Assembly: GCA_025890175.1 (NCBI GenBank)
Contig: JANPYM010000008.1
Location: 280,925-344,924 of the forward strand
Reading direction: 5' to 3'
DNA from: Ciborinia camelliae
Taxonomy: Eukaryota > Ascomycota > Leotiomycetes > Helotiales > Sclerotiniaceae
DNA length: 64,000 nucleotides
Made by a program: the position numbers and the translations under genes. The first letter of the stretch is position 1, and each line of letters begins with the position of its first letter. The notes below the pieces were generated by a model that was given only the letters and a program-made list of their open reading frames with translations, searched no databases and was not told the origin of the DNA. This document shows, one piece after another, positions 34,598-48,325 of this stretch.

Positions 34598-35607
34598 ATG
34601 GCCGCGAATACAATCGCCACTGAAGGTGAGGTGGCTTTCGAGGCGCCTCAAGCTGGCAAGCCTTGTAAGACATGGTACAAAATCGTCGGCAGTCTTGAAT
34701 CCGGACCTCCCCTCGTGGCTCTCCATGGCGGTCCGGGCGCAGGTCACAACTACCTTCTCTCCCTCACAGACCTGCACGAGAAATATGGCATCCCCATCGT
34801 TTTCTACGACCAAATTGGAAGCGGACGCTCCACGCACCTCCGCGAGAAGAAGGACGACGCCACGTTCTGGACCTTCGATCTGTACATGCGGGAGCTGGAC
34901 AATCTGGTGGATCACCTCCAGCTTCGGGCGTCGGGCTTCTACCTCCTGGGTCAGAGCTGGGGTGGCATGTTCGGCTCCCAGTATGCCATTGGTCGTCCCC
35001 GGGGCTTGAAAAAATTGGTCATCTGCGGTGGCCCCGCCAGCATTCCTCTTTTGGTCAAGGGCTTCGAGATGCTGATTGCACAGTTGCCACCCGATGTTCG
35101 CGAGGCCATCGAGGACTGTAACAGACGAGGCGACTACTCGAGCCACCAGTTTGAGAAAGCCGCGGCCGTCTTCTACGCTCGTCACGTCTGTCGTCTCGAT
35201 CCGTATCCCCCGGAGGTTTCGGCCACTTTTGAGAACATGAAAGATGACCCCACGGCATATCTCACTTTGTAAGTTTTTGGAAAGATTCTGCACCTACCCA
35301 CCCAGCCTTGTTTTTTCTTCTTTTGTTTTGCGAGAGGCTAACTTGGATTCACAGGCAGGGCCCATCTGAGTTCGTGGTGGTGGGCTCTTTCAAGGATTGG
35401 GAAGGCTGGCCAGAGGGCCATAAGATCCAGGTGCCTACGCTGCTCATCAATGGCAGATATGATGAGGCCACGGATCTTTGCATGGAGCCGTGGTTTAGGA
35501 CCATTCCTAAAGTGAGATGGGTCACGCTTGAGAACTCGAGTCATATGGGTCACTGGGAGGATCGAGACCGCTTCATGGAGGTGTGCGGTGGATTTCTCTC
35601 CGAGTGA
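34598..35607 (+). CDS. Proline iminopeptidase / L-amino acid amidase (S33 alpha/beta hydrolase)
   Basis: Serine peptidase-family S33 enzyme that removes N-terminal proline, or hydrolyses amino acid amides. Two exons, 34598-35268 and 35355-35607 (86-bp intron), total 307 aa, normal for the family. Visible motifs are the oxyanion segment LVALHGGPGAGHNYL, the nucleophile elbow LLGQSWGGMFG, the acid in LLINGRYDEATD and the catalytic His in ENSSHMGHWED. The intron interrupts TAYLTLQGPSEFVVVG, where the family reads similarly. No signal peptide, so probably cytosolic. Exon 1 is clearly more GC-rich than the neighbouring accessory genes. It lies 1.2 kb downstream of the UstYa-like gene on the same strand; a role in trimming the peptide is possible but only by proximity. 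Confidence 0.9.
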
Positions 35608-37447
35608 TTCATGATGGAGTACTCTACTCGTGTAGTGGGATACACATCACATTTGGGCGATGGGTTATTACGGTGTGAAGGATAGTTACTAGTCACCGGT
35701 TGGTTAGGTGGGACCAAGGCATCGGCGTCAGGCGAATTTACCATTTATTGCAATCTTCTGGACGTGCTATATGATGCAAGACACTTCTACATCGTGACTA
35801 CCAACCACCCAATGTAATCTAATGATGATATGCCACATGGTATGCTCTCTGAATTTCGAGGACCATCTAGACCAAGAGAATCACGTGACAGAACCTCGAA
35901 GAAGCTCACGAACCTCGATACAGGAGTAGGAGTTAAATCGTGGTGTAAAATAATAAAATAACTACCTAGTGTTGGACTACTTTTGTGGTCAAGTGGCCGC
36001 GAGGTTCATTCAAACAAAGCAGGAGAAAGGGGAAGGAGAAAAAATTAAGCGACCATGCAGCAGCAACGCGAGCATCATTATAAAAAAGGGCCACCGAGCA
36101 AGAGCAAGAAAGAGTACAAGCCACGCATCACGCATGCATGCATGCACGCATACGAATCCCGAGTTCCATCTCCTTCACGATTTGCACCCGAGGCCTACCT
36201 ACCTATCTCTGATAGACACCTCCCAAGATCGCAGGATGTGTGATGAGATAGATGGAGAGCAGCTTGATCCATCAACAGATTACGAGGATGGAGGTATCAT
36301 TTCCATTATCGCAGCCTTGCAATATTACAATATTCTGGCTTTTGGTCGTGGTCGTGGTCGTGAGTACGAAGCCAGTATGATAAATATCATATGAGACTAC
36401 TAATTTAATAGCATACATGCATAATACATTATGACAGTATGACTTGCGCGATGTTGTGAAGCCCAGAATCGAACCGGTGCCTTTTTATAGGAAATCAATA
36501 TTCTTTACTCTGTACTTGTAGGTAGGTAGGTGGTTAGGTGGTTAGGTGGTCAGTTATACGATGAATATAACAAGACCGAGCAAGCAAGCATGCACCATCA
36601 ACCGAGTAGAAACCCAACTCTATGAATATTGCAATAGAAGGGGGGACAAGTTGATAATAACTATGAAAAGTGATGCCGAGAGTGAGAAAATAAACGGTAC
36701 GGTACAGTACAGTACAGTACAATTTTCAAATTAAATGAATGAATGAATGAATGAATGAATGATACTGTCAAAAGTCGAGGGTCAAAAACATATGAAGAAA
36801 AAAAAGAAGTAAAAGAACACGCCAAGCCAGACCAGAAAGAAAGCAAAATTATAGTATCAACCGATTCACATCGGTAGGTCAATATTTTTTTCCCAGGGGC
36901 GAGGCGCAGAATCCGGACCCGGTTCCAAACTCCTGGTATTCCACAACTGCATATCGCTCGCTGCCTGCTTGCTACCTAGATAGGTAGATAAATATGTTTT
37001 TCAAATGTGATTCATACGATACATCCATCCACCAATACATGAAGATATGTAGAAGAGAGGCAAGGCATTGCACGAAGAGGTTTAGAAGTTAGAATGTGGG
37101 GAGGGAGGCAGCGGCTTGAAGTCTCGCTAATTAGCGGCTAATGAATGAATGACAAACCGAAACTAAACTACACTAGTACCGGTAGGCTACGTCGTTGAGA
37201 TAGACATCCAGCCGCGTGAAAAATCCATCATGCATCGAACTAAGTTCCAAGGTAAAGGAAGCTTCTTGATCAAAAAAAAAAAATGATTGTTTGATATTAA
37301 TATGTAGTAAGTAAGTAAGTACCTAAATATGATAGATAACGAAAGGCAATCAATCATGAAGCCACCGGATCCCGTCCCGCTCCCCCACACCCTCAGCAAG
37401 AGAGAAAGAGAGAAAGAGAAAAAAAACAGAATCCAAAGAGAGCACCG
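35608..37447. other. 1.84-kb intergenic region
   Basis: No supported gene. Simple repeats: GCATGCATGCATGCACGCAT near 36132-36151, GGTCGTGGTCGTGGTCGTG near 36343-36361, a TAGGTAGGTGG tract near 36521, GTACAGTACAGTACAGTAC near 36700-36720 and (ATGA)n at about 36734-36761. The frames of 60-140 codons cross these repeats and look random. Confidence 0.55.
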
Positions 37448-39290
37448 CTACTGCTCCATCTTCACCGCCAGATTCTTCCAAAACGTGCATCGGGCGAGTT
37501 GATCATTGGGGATGATTTCCATGGCGCTAACATTCGTCTGCAAGACGAGTCTGCTCAGCGTCCCACCCGCCGCGCTCGGGGTTCCCATGTTGGCCCACGT
37601 GGGCGCGCTTGCATCCTTCTCGCGATTCGGATCGAGGAACTTGATGAAGCTGATCCAATATTTCATCACCACAGGCACGATGTTCGCATTATAGGTGGTG
37701 TAACTGCTCGGGCCCTCGTTGGCATTTCCCGGGCCGAAGATGGCTGGGAGCTCGAAGACGTGCGGGACGCCGACGCCGCGGGCGATATTGTTGTCGTCTT
37801 GGACGTTGTAGCGATAGTTCCATACTTGACTGGGATTCTGCATCGCGCGGGCGATGGAAACGGTTATTCCAGGACAGGTGAATGTTGTTTCTCCGTAGGC
37901 GGCGGCGACGGAGGGGTAATAAGCAGCGCGATTCGGAACGGGGGTTGTGAGTGGGTATTGGGCGTTGATGGCGTCGGTGTCTGTGGAGCTAAGGTAGGGG
38001 TAGTTGTTTTTGAAGAAGATTGCGACATCGTTTGGAGTGGCGGGGTCGGGGGAGAATACGGTGCCTTCATTTGTGTCGTCTGTGAAAATAATCAGTGGGC
38101 AAGTTTGAATAAGATGATACGGTGGATGTAATAACGAACCTCCATACAGAATTGGTACTTGAACGAATGAACCTTTTCCGAATAGTGTGTAAGGATAATC
38201 CGTAAGAAAATTTCCATCGATAGTCGGGGTCCAATAGAAAAGAGGCGAGCCTGCTTGTGCAGGATAAGGAGATGCGACATTGGCAGCTTGAAGGACCGCA
38301 GTACTCTGAGATCTTAAACAACCGAGAGGGTCACTTGATGACCCGCAGCCGGCTGAGTTCGCATAGCGATCAAATTGCCATTCTAGTTCTGAGGCTGCAG
38401 GTTGTGTTGGGAAGAAGGGGGATTCGCCAATTGCACCAATGAAGAGATGATCATTTCTACCACCGCTACTCTAAAGTTAATAAAAGAACATCTCAATAGG
38501 AAGTCGAACCTACTATGCTATGAGTTGAAGTGAGACAGAACCGCCGCCAGCAGAATCTCCATGTATCACCACGTGATTTGGATCACCACCAAACTATACT
38601 ATTCATTAACAAGAGGGAGTGATCAGATGATTCATACATACCTTGGCAATATGATCTTGTACCCAATGCAATAGCAAACGTTGATCAAGCAGTCCTACAT
38701 TCAGATCGCCATTTTTTCTTACTTTCTCGCTTGTCAAAAAACCAAACGATCCGACCCTGTAATTAAAATTGACATAGACGATGCCACGATTTGAAGTATC
38801 GACCACTGTTGAACCATTAAAGTTGGCGTTGGAGTTGGAGATATATCCACCGCCTTGGATAAAGACCCACACTGGAAGTTTGGAGGTCGATGTAGCAGTG
38901 CTGGGTGCCCATACATTGACGAAAAGGCAGTCTTCTGATTGGGCTGAGGTGGGTCCGTTATTGGTAGCGAGACAGATCGGTCCAAACTAAAGGAGAATGT
39001 TAGTGAATAACAAATCTGTCATGTGAGTGACTACATGCCGTTTGAGCGTTCTGAATACCACTTGAACTTTGGGGTGGCTGAGGAGCGCGAAATCTCAAAT
39101 CACCCAGAGGAGGAGAAGCGTATCGCATTCCAAGGTATTGTGTGATTCCCGAGCTCAACAAGGTTCCTTGATACTGAGCATATCCCAAATCGACAAGAGA
39201 TGTAGACCGAGAGATGTGTCTATCATCAATGGGCGATGAGATGGCGGTTGCAATAAAGCACCAGACCACCGCTGCCAGTACGAATAGCAT
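37448..39290 (-). CDS. Secreted type B carboxylesterase / lipase
   Basis: Extracellular alpha/beta hydrolase of the carboxylesterase-lipase family. Five exons: 39290-39039, 38986-38642, 38593-38514, 38465-38140 and 38079-37448, total 544 aa. The signal peptide is MLFVLAAVVWCFIATAISS. The typical N-terminal FRAPQPP is followed by FGPICLATN, SEDCLFVNVWAP and LPVWVFIQGGGYI (oxyanion hole). The nucleophile motif is GDSAGGGSVSL (Ser), the acid is in DDTNEGTVF (Glu) and the His in GVPHVFELPAIFG. The first intron (38987-39038) needs a GC donor (GCATGT) to join AQT to FGPIC in frame. The three middle introns are 48-60 bp. The substrate cannot be predicted. Confidence 0.9.
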
Positions 39291-41598
39291 TTCGAACGAG
39301 TCAGGAAGAGTAGGCTGTTTGGTATGATTATTTCAAGAAGCGGAAAAGCAAAGTGAGATGTAAATCAGAGGAAACTGATCTAATGTGTGGTAGGTCGGGA
39401 TTGAAGAATTGAAGAATCGAATAGTGGTAGATGTTGGGACAAATCTGGCGATTCTTCCTGTACTATAGTAGTCTTCAGAAGTAGTTGTAATTATTGTTGA
39501 TGATTAGGATCTATAAAATGGATCGAGAACTATATAAGCACGTCGAGGTGCTAGTGCCATTATACGGCAATCACATGGTCATCCCAGCCGTAGGTATACC
39601 ACGGGGGGGTCGTAGCTGGAAGAAACTTGGAAACAAGTAAATGGAAGCAGATGACGTGTTATCTCCTAGATGGGATTCAACACGTGGGCATGTGAATAGA
39701 TTAATTACAGTAGATGGAAGAATTATGCGACGGTATCAACTTGCGCCGAGAACAGACGAGGACGACGGACAAGTCCTTAACTCTTCAACTTTGATCCATA
39801 TAGCCAATTGAGAAATCTCCAAACAATGTTTCGATAGAAGCTCATCTCTTATAGCCCCTCCATGAGCAACCGCTTCGAGCATATATCCCGCCAGCTATAG
39901 CTATACTTGGGTGCAGGGTATGCAGAAATTTTTTTCTGTCATCATGTTGAATAGCTAGTAGCACTTGGAAGATCCTTGTACTGTACATATAGCTATATAA
40001 ACCTATACATGGATACATTTCATTCGACTCGAGCCTCCCACGTAAGAGAAAAGAGAGGCGAATCGAAGCTGTCCTATTTCGGCGAAGATAGCTTTAGATG
40101 TAGAGTTGCCGGATTAGGCATTTAAGATCTATACACAATGGCGGGTGATCAAATTCATGCAGGATGTGGCACGAACCAATATCAAGAAGGAAGGACCCAA
40201 TGAAATAAAGCAGCGAGTCTAGACAAGTCTAGAAAAATGAGAATGGAGAAATGACCACCCGATTGCCATGTGTGCATAAGCTTTTGTTCTGCAGTACTCA
40301 TGGTGCTACAACGTCGTGGTAGTGTGGGGTGAATATGATGTTGCGGGGTATACACCCGATTTCTTAACTAGCTTCCCGATTCGTCTACTTTAGTAAAAAT
40401 TGGGTCAAAAAATCACATTTGGGAAGCTCGTTATGATAACGGGTGCAGTCCTTGAATCGTGTGAAAATAGCCGACAGTAATCGTAGAGGGTGGAATAAAG
40501 GAGTGCGAGTCATGGGCAAAAGGGAAACGACGAGGGGGGTAAAAGTCAGGAATCGGGAAGAAATCGACGATAGCAGAAGATATATATAATTTGTACGTAT
40601 CATAAGAGAATCATGAGAAAATAGAAAATCATAGCAAATGGCCGCAAAGATTCACGACTATAGCCTATGTAAGATGACTTCCACATATCACCCGTGGGGT
40701 TCAGACAATACACAACATTGACACACAAACGTTCCCCTAAAGACATCAACGATAACGACGTGCATGCGAATGCGAATTCCCTGCACCGCACAAAAACGTT
40801 CATAGAGCCGGCCATAGGAGTGATAATAATAAGAGGCTGCAGTGTAATACTCGCTCTGCGAATATTCCCAACCGTTGGAATACTGTATATCAAGAGCAGC
40901 TTGCCAGTGATTCTTTTTGATGGTGGTTATTTAACCTCAGTCAAGGTTTTCGATATCCATTCATACTTGAATGTCAAGTTGCAAATTGTGATAATGGTAT
41001 TCAATCTACTGTGGCAATGTCACTGACATAGATACCTATACATGGACAGATTGATGGAGTTGGAGGCATTGAGTATTAATATCATGGTACCGGTATGTAG
41101 GTAAGATTAGTTGCTTCCAGGTTGTGTTTTTGGTTTCATTCCTGCACGGACATCGATGTGTCATCCAAGTTACCGAGGCGCACCAGGTTAAAGTTACCGG
41201 TCACGGTTGGGAATAATTGAATGGCCTCAGCATGAAAAATAGTTAGATTTTGGTTCTACTTTAATTCCATAGTTCAGCTCAGCTCAGCTCAGTTTAACTT
41301 CTAATCATCACTTCTCACTTAAAACCCTTTCTTAAATGATGCCATTTTGTCATTTTTCATTTCATCTCATCTCATCTGTAGTCCACTTCTCGTTCATCCA
41401 ATATCTAATTCCCATATGTACACAACACACATCATGGCACAGGTACACTCTCTCCTCACTAACTCACCCACCCACTCACTCACTCAATCCATCTGAGTTG
41501 ACATTCAATCTTAAAACTCCATACAGAAGATGCCTTCATAAAAAACCATCCATCCACCAATTCCAACGCCTCTGCTAAACACGCATCCATCAAAATGC
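39291..41598. other. 2.3-kb intergenic region
   Basis: No gene is supported. AT-rich sequence with a CAGCTCAGCTCAGCTCAG tract near 41275-41291 and C/A-rich low-complexity DNA at 41450-41500. Overlapping frames on both strands near 40600-41026 look random. Confidence 0.55.
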
Positions 41599-44500
41599 CT
41601 ATACACTCAAATCCCCAAACAAAACATCAATAACCTCATCTAGTAAAGTGAACGCCAGATGTGCACTAAAAGTACCGATTGGTTAGGCTCGTAAAACGTA
41701 CAAAAACAGAGAAAAAACTTACTTCAACCTCGGATTATTAAACGTAGCAAAAATCCTCCTACTCGCCGCCTGAGCATTAACCCTCCCCACCACACTCCCC
41801 GCCAGATCCGGAATTAGAGTAGCCAGCATCAAACTAGCTTCTTTCCTACTCTTGGTCTTCTCACCCACCGTCCTAACTTTCCCATCCATTTTCCTCTGGC
41901 CCCCGGGCCACATTGAATCTTTCAGAATAGTGATATATTTCACCAATGCATCTTCCTGTATTAACCCCTTCACATTTTCGCGCACTTTCCGCTCGATAGT
42001 TCCGCCAAGCAGTTGATGAAGAACGACAACGACTGCGCGGCCACGTAACCAGTTGTTGCCGCGATTTAGTTCAAAGACTTCGAGGAAAATGTCGCAAATG
42101 GGTTTTACGAAGGGTTCTAGCTCACGGTCTTCAAAGGCGTTTAGCTCGGCTTCGGCTTCGGCTGCTGTTAGGGGGTCTTCGCTGATGGCTGCGGGCATAG
42201 TAATTAGTTGATTGGTGGCTGCTGACAATAGGTTTTGTCCTGCGACTGAAAGTTGGTCAAGAACTGGGATATTCCCTAGAATGTCCTCCATGCCATCTGT
42301 TACTGAGTTGTAAAATCTTGTCATGATATCCTTCTTGTTATCGATGGCATTTGCATCTCCTAACTCTGGGGCAAGAGCACTCTGTGAGAGAAATGCACGA
42401 AGTTCTCGACTTCGACATACATCTGGCAATAAAAGGATTTCCCGTAGATATTTCTCCAGCGCCACACGTCGTTTTTGAAGGAAATCGCCCTGCAACTTCA
42501 TAACCATTCGTCTACGAGGGAAATCAAGATTTCGTACTGATGGATACTTGACTCTTAATCGTTGATGAAGTTCATGAAACTCACTGTAGCGACGAGTAAT
42601 TGTCCAAGTTGCCGCTGGCATTTGTTCTCCCGCTTTTCTTTGAACTTCGATGACATAGACAGCATACTCCCGACCATCATCCTCTTTTCCAACCATGATG
42701 GACTTGATTTTGATCGTGGAACGGCCATACAAACTGTTATCGCTTTCTTGAATAACATATTGTTGTCTCTGAAGTTCCTTGCGACGAATCTCTCTTTCTA
42801 GACTAGCTTTGGACTTCCGTAAAATCCTAAGTTCGGCTGTATTATTGGTAAGTTCAGCTTTCCTTGTTAATGAATCAACAACTGCGTCCTGAGCTATAAG
42901 TCGATCAATATCAGTAGTGAGAACGGTGATGGCTTCTGCTAGACCCAAATCTCCAGGAGCAGCTTCATGAACTTCATCTTGATTATCTTCATCCTCATCT
43001 TTCTCGGGATCGTCATGCTCGTCAGAAAGGAATTTCTCTTCGTCACCAAAGAGATCATTATCTGTGAAAACACCAATTCTAGATGAAGTGTTTACAAGAC
43101 CAAGAGATGCTATACTTGGCTTTTCAGTTCGCTCATGTCTCTCAGCTCCTTTTCCATTCTCAAATCCAAATAAATCAGCACGTTTATGATCACTTGAACT
43201 CCTTCCTGAGAGATCATTCGACGTAGAGTTTACGCTTGGAACTGGTGAGTCCAAGGTATCATTAGGACCAAACAATGAACTTCGAATATCATCAATGTCA
43301 GGCTTATCTTCCATAATCGTATTCAATGCTGCTTCCATGGCTTGCACTACATTGTTGTCTGGCACAATTACTTCAGGCTCCCGATCAAGACTCATTATCG
43401 AGTTTCCCATTGCATCGCTATCCAATTCATCATCATCAAATAGAGGAGTTTCTTCATCCACAGAGCCTCGTGAATTTGACAATGTATCTGGGTGATGGGT
43501 GGTCAAGTCAGTGAAAGACATGGCAGTCCTTCGCAAATCTGATCTCTTGGGAATTAGTTTCGATGAAACTCTTGAGAAAGAAGGGGAACGTGTTTTGACT
43601 GCCAGGGAAGTATTTGCTCTAGGAGGTATCGAGGGTTTGCGCATTGTATTCTCCATGTTAAGCGATGGGGCTGGGGAGGGGGACCGAACTTTTGAGGCTT
43701 CCTGAGATGTGAGACATTTGTAGAAAAGATCTGATCTTTTGAAGTGTTGAAAAAATTTCTCTTGCATCACTTCAAGGGCAGAAGTTTGAGCACGTAAGAT
43801 AGCTCTTCTAGCCATGAAGTATTGCTTTGAGGTTGCCTTACTTCCAGCTTTGAGAAATTCCTGGACAAGATGTTTTGATGTATCCGGGACTTTAAGTTCT
43901 GGTTTAGAAAGATATGCATCATTGATCTGGGCAAGATCCGTTCTATCAGCTTCAGTCCAAGGAGCAATAGTAGTCGGAACTTCTTCGTCTTCTGCACCAT
44001 CATCTTCAAGAGGATTTCGGAACCCATCGACAACAATCCAGAACTGTACAAGGGACATACAATTCTGCCTATCCATGTATTCCATGAAGTATGAGAGACC
44101 AGAAGGATCATGTAAGAGATCCACTAGTGAACCATTCTCGAGTTTCGATGCTTGAGCGCCATTACGGGCTGGTTGTAATACTTGAGCTCCACGGTCACCC
44201 GTGGCAGCCAATTGATTGACCCTTTCATCCAAGATCCTTTTTCCAATATCAAGACGCCGCAAGTATACTGGATCTTGTCCTTCCTTCAAAGCATCTCTCT
44301 TAAATTGACTAGACACCTCGCTTCGGAATCTTCTGGCATCTGACAAGTTATTGGTCTTCCGGATCGCACGAATAAATTTCTCGAACCTCCTCTCATGATC
44401 CCCCGGTGATAGTCTTGGAAATTGTGCAGCGCGGTTCGATTTAGGAGCGGGTGATGCATGCTCATCCAAAGCAGCTCGCAATCTTCGCACAGTCGACCTA

Positions 44501-45430
44501 TCCTGAAGCATAGAACGTCCCTATAACCAGTTAGCGCAACTTCCCAAATCATAGGAATTCTAGAGTATATACATATGCCTCCATTATTTGATTCCACGTA
44601 TCTGGATCAGACAGCATCTGCATTATGGGGAATAGGACGGCACAAGCCACCAATTCTCTGATTAGAACTCCCACGGCACGACTCCCGATAGCATTTTCTG
44701 GTAGAATTTCCGGCAGCAACTTTTGTGTCAAATCGCGCAGATATTCTTGTTGTACCAGCTTCGTATCCGAAAATGCCAAAGATGCTGCAGAATGTAGCTT
44801 CCCGTCATTATATTTTGCCGCTATCGCTAGGTCCAACTCATCAGATTCCGTAACGCTTCGATTCAGATTTTTGCCTCTGATCGCAATCTCTGCATTGTGA
44901 AACTCTTTGAAATGCGCAGTCAAGATTGGGACAAAACGAGTGGTCACAACCTCCACTAGATCTATAGCCAGTAATCGATCCCGCAGACTGACGAGAGCCA
45001 ACCTTATCGTCTTGTCGGCCTCATTGGTGAATGTCGGATTCCTACTTATGCTTCCATACCACGAAGCGACAAAATCGCGAAGTATCAGGTCCAGAAGGTC
45101 GTCGAGGGCGCATGAGACGATAAAGGACTCGGGGACTAATGGCTTTCGTACATGTATTTGTCGTGTGCGCAGCGCTGCTATTTCCTTCCTCCATTTCGTC
45201 GCTGCCAGAAAAGCAGGCCCTTTTGGTCGTCGCACAGTATGTTCTTCTCCGTATCGGGAACCTCTAGATGTGAGAAGTAGCAAAGCTAGCAGTCCCACGA
45301 TGGGTACAATAAGTCCTGCGACAAACGCGTATCCAATCCAGCGCAAGGTCGGGATCCAATTGGTAGCAAATCCATATGCGAAAAACACGGCGATACCAGC
45401 TAAGATCACATCTCGACGACTCAGGGCCAT
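41599..45430 (-). CDS. MDM1: Sorting nexin with PXA-RGS-PX-nexin C domains (Mdm1/SNX13-25 family)
   Basis: ER-anchored sorting nexin. Yeast Mdm1 tethers ER to vacuole and lipid droplets. Three exons: 45430-44573, 44520-41723 and 41665-41599 (introns 52 and 57 bp), total 1240 aa. Two N-terminal hydrophobic helices (about residues 8-50) form the ER hairpin. The PXA domain runs to about 285 and continues across intron 1 (NQIMEAY to GRSMLQDRSTV). The RGS domain includes LSYFMEYMDRQNCMSLVQFW. The middle is acidic and disordered. PX follows (ITRRYSEFHELHQRLR, FPRRR), then nexin C (FVKPICDIFLEVFELNRG). The last exon is hidden behind an apparent TAA that lies inside a GTAAGT donor. It adds NAHLAFTLLDEVIDVLFGDL, which fits the conserved end of the nexin C domain. 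Confidence 0.92.
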
Positions 45431-45808
45431 AATCTATGAAGGGCGAATGTATTTATGAACAGCATTTTTGGTGGGAACTTTTTTGGGAGCTCTGTTCAAG
45501 GTCTCACAATGGTTGTAGCTTTCGGCTTCCAGGGACCTCGCGTAATCTTTCCACTTCACATGTGAAATGTCGAGTCACGGGTAAATGAAATTATCAAAAT
45601 CACTTGGGGGAATCACCAACGTAATATATAAAAATATGATATGATATTGAACTAGTCATTTGTTTTTAAAGAACATGAGATTGATCTTTACCAATCGGAA
45701 TCCCATCAGGGGTGAAGTAATTATGAATCACTATTGTTTCGCTACCCAAGCTATTTTTGTGTGAATGATACCTGCTCCAGATATTTTGACAAAACCCTCA
45801 TCTCTCTT
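45431..45808. other. Intergenic between MDM1 and TRM8
   Basis: 378 bp. It serves as the MDM1 promoter and the TRM8 3' UTR; nothing further is seen. Confidence 0.5.
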
Positions 45809-46761
<953 letters not shown>

Positions 46762-47853
46762 ATTTACTAAAGTACCTCCAAAACTTCTTGACAGTCAACG
46801 AGATACTGGTTGGGATAATGGAGCAATGAGAGTTCGAATAGATGGTTGGATGTGATGTAAACGAGGCTTTAGCATGATGGAAAGAAAGGTCAAGGCTGAA
46901 CTTTTTTCCATGGAGCCTGAATGGAATGCGCAAAATAATTTTTTGGTGCAACTATTGGTGGGTGGGGAAGGGTTACATTCACCTAATTGGGTGAGATTTA
47001 GCAATACAGGGTCGTGAATTTATCCATTTTAATAGATTTCGCCAGCTATTCCAGGTAGGTAGATACCCAGCCTGGGCTTACCTAAGTTCCAAGCACGTTG
47101 ACACTGACACTGACACTGACACTGACATGCCAATGGCCAAGGTTCTAGCATCACCCTATGAAAGCGTTAAAATACCCACCATCATTTGATAACTAGACAA
47201 TAATCCATGAATCCCTCAATCCTTCAAATGGACCGCTCCGTTAAACCCGTCTGGTCCGTTCTGATTGCGATAACCATCCCCCAGGATCTTTTTAGGGGCG
47301 ATCTCAATAAATTACCAGACCCTCACCCTCACCCTAACTCGCCCTTACCCTCACTTAATGTGTGTCTATCACTGTTATTGTCATCCAATATTCTGTACCT
47401 ATTCTATGATTCGGAATGAATAATTCATGATTCACATTCAATACTATTAGTTAAATCCAGCTCTTCTCCTTGCCTAAAAGCTGACATACGTGTGTGCGTA
47501 CATAGTACATACAATCTTTTCAGGTATGTGCTTGTGCCATAAGCATTATTAGTTTTTAATCCATTCCATCTCTCATTCTTCATTACACATCACCTTCTCC
47601 CCATTCCTCTCAAATTTCCATAGTCGATATGAGAAAGGTTCTATCTCCGCATACCATTCAACTTTTCACCCATAGCTCATTCACACTTGGCGACTACGTC
47701 TTTTCCAACACCAAGCATTTCACTACAGCTTAATTAAGAAGAGGAATACGAACTGCGTACGGACTCTCGACATTCTAGATCACTCCACCCTCTCGACTTT
47801 ACCCAAGGAGTTCTCGATTTTCGTTTGCTGGGAATCTACTCTACTCATACAAT
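46762..47853. promoter_or_regulatory. Divergent region between TRM8 and the small membrane-protein gene
   Basis: 1.09 kb. It contains (ACACTG)-type repeats at 47099-47127 and CCCTCACCCTCACCC-like low complexity near 47320-47350. No gene is supported. Confidence 0.5.
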
Positions 47854-48290
47854 ATGTCGTGGTTTTCGATTCTTCCCGAAAGTCTAGCGTTTGTTGAAGT
47901 TTGGGCTATGAATACCTTTGTATGTACGTGCCTGGTGTTGAGTCCTAGGGCAATGGAACTAACATCAAGTCATAGTTTTTCCTAGGCATAATATGCATTG
48001 GACCTTGGCTCCTACTTATTCTATACGACGCAGTTTTTTACGCATTCCGGTTGGTGACTTACGAAATACCTCATATTGGTGGACGAGCAAGAAATAGACC
48101 ACGACCGCGAGCACCGAGCTTGAGTGAGCGACCGAATGGCCAAGGACGGCCAAGAATCCTGACAATGCCTTCGGCGAATGGGACAGTCAATATAGCGGAA
48201 ATGATAGAGGAAACAGCTGAAGGAATGAAGAAGAGGATCGAAGAAGCAGGTCACCCTCGAAAAGACAGCGGCATGATTGTAGACGACTGA
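47854..48290 (+). CDS. Small single-pass membrane protein, unknown function
   Basis: Not recognised. Two exons, 47854-47923 and 47986-48290, with a 62-bp intron (GTACGT donor, CCTAG acceptor); total 124 aa. MSWFSILPESLAFVEVWAMN leads into a hydrophobic segment CIIGPW-type helix (about residues 24-44, containing LLLILYDAVFYAF). A basic Pro/Arg-rich segment follows (ARNRPRPRAPSLSERP) and an amphipathic acidic C-terminus ending GMIVDD. The frame and splice phase fit only if the donor is the second GT (47924). The stop codon is 35 bp from the stop of the convergent HOM6 gene, so the transcripts probably overlap. Confidence 0.7.
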
Positions 48291-48325
48291 GCAACATACA
48301 AATTTTATTGTATTATAGCAGTTAT

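Noticed and set aside
35969..36394. 141-codon plus-strand frame
   Set aside because: Crosses several simple repeats and has no domain.
36455..36490. tRNA-like T-arm (ggttcgattc on the minus strand)
   Set aside because: No D-arm, anticodon arm or matching acceptor stem could be found upstream on that strand.
40600..41026. Overlapping frames on both strands
   Set aside because: They overlap each other with no motif on either strand, so random open frames are likely.
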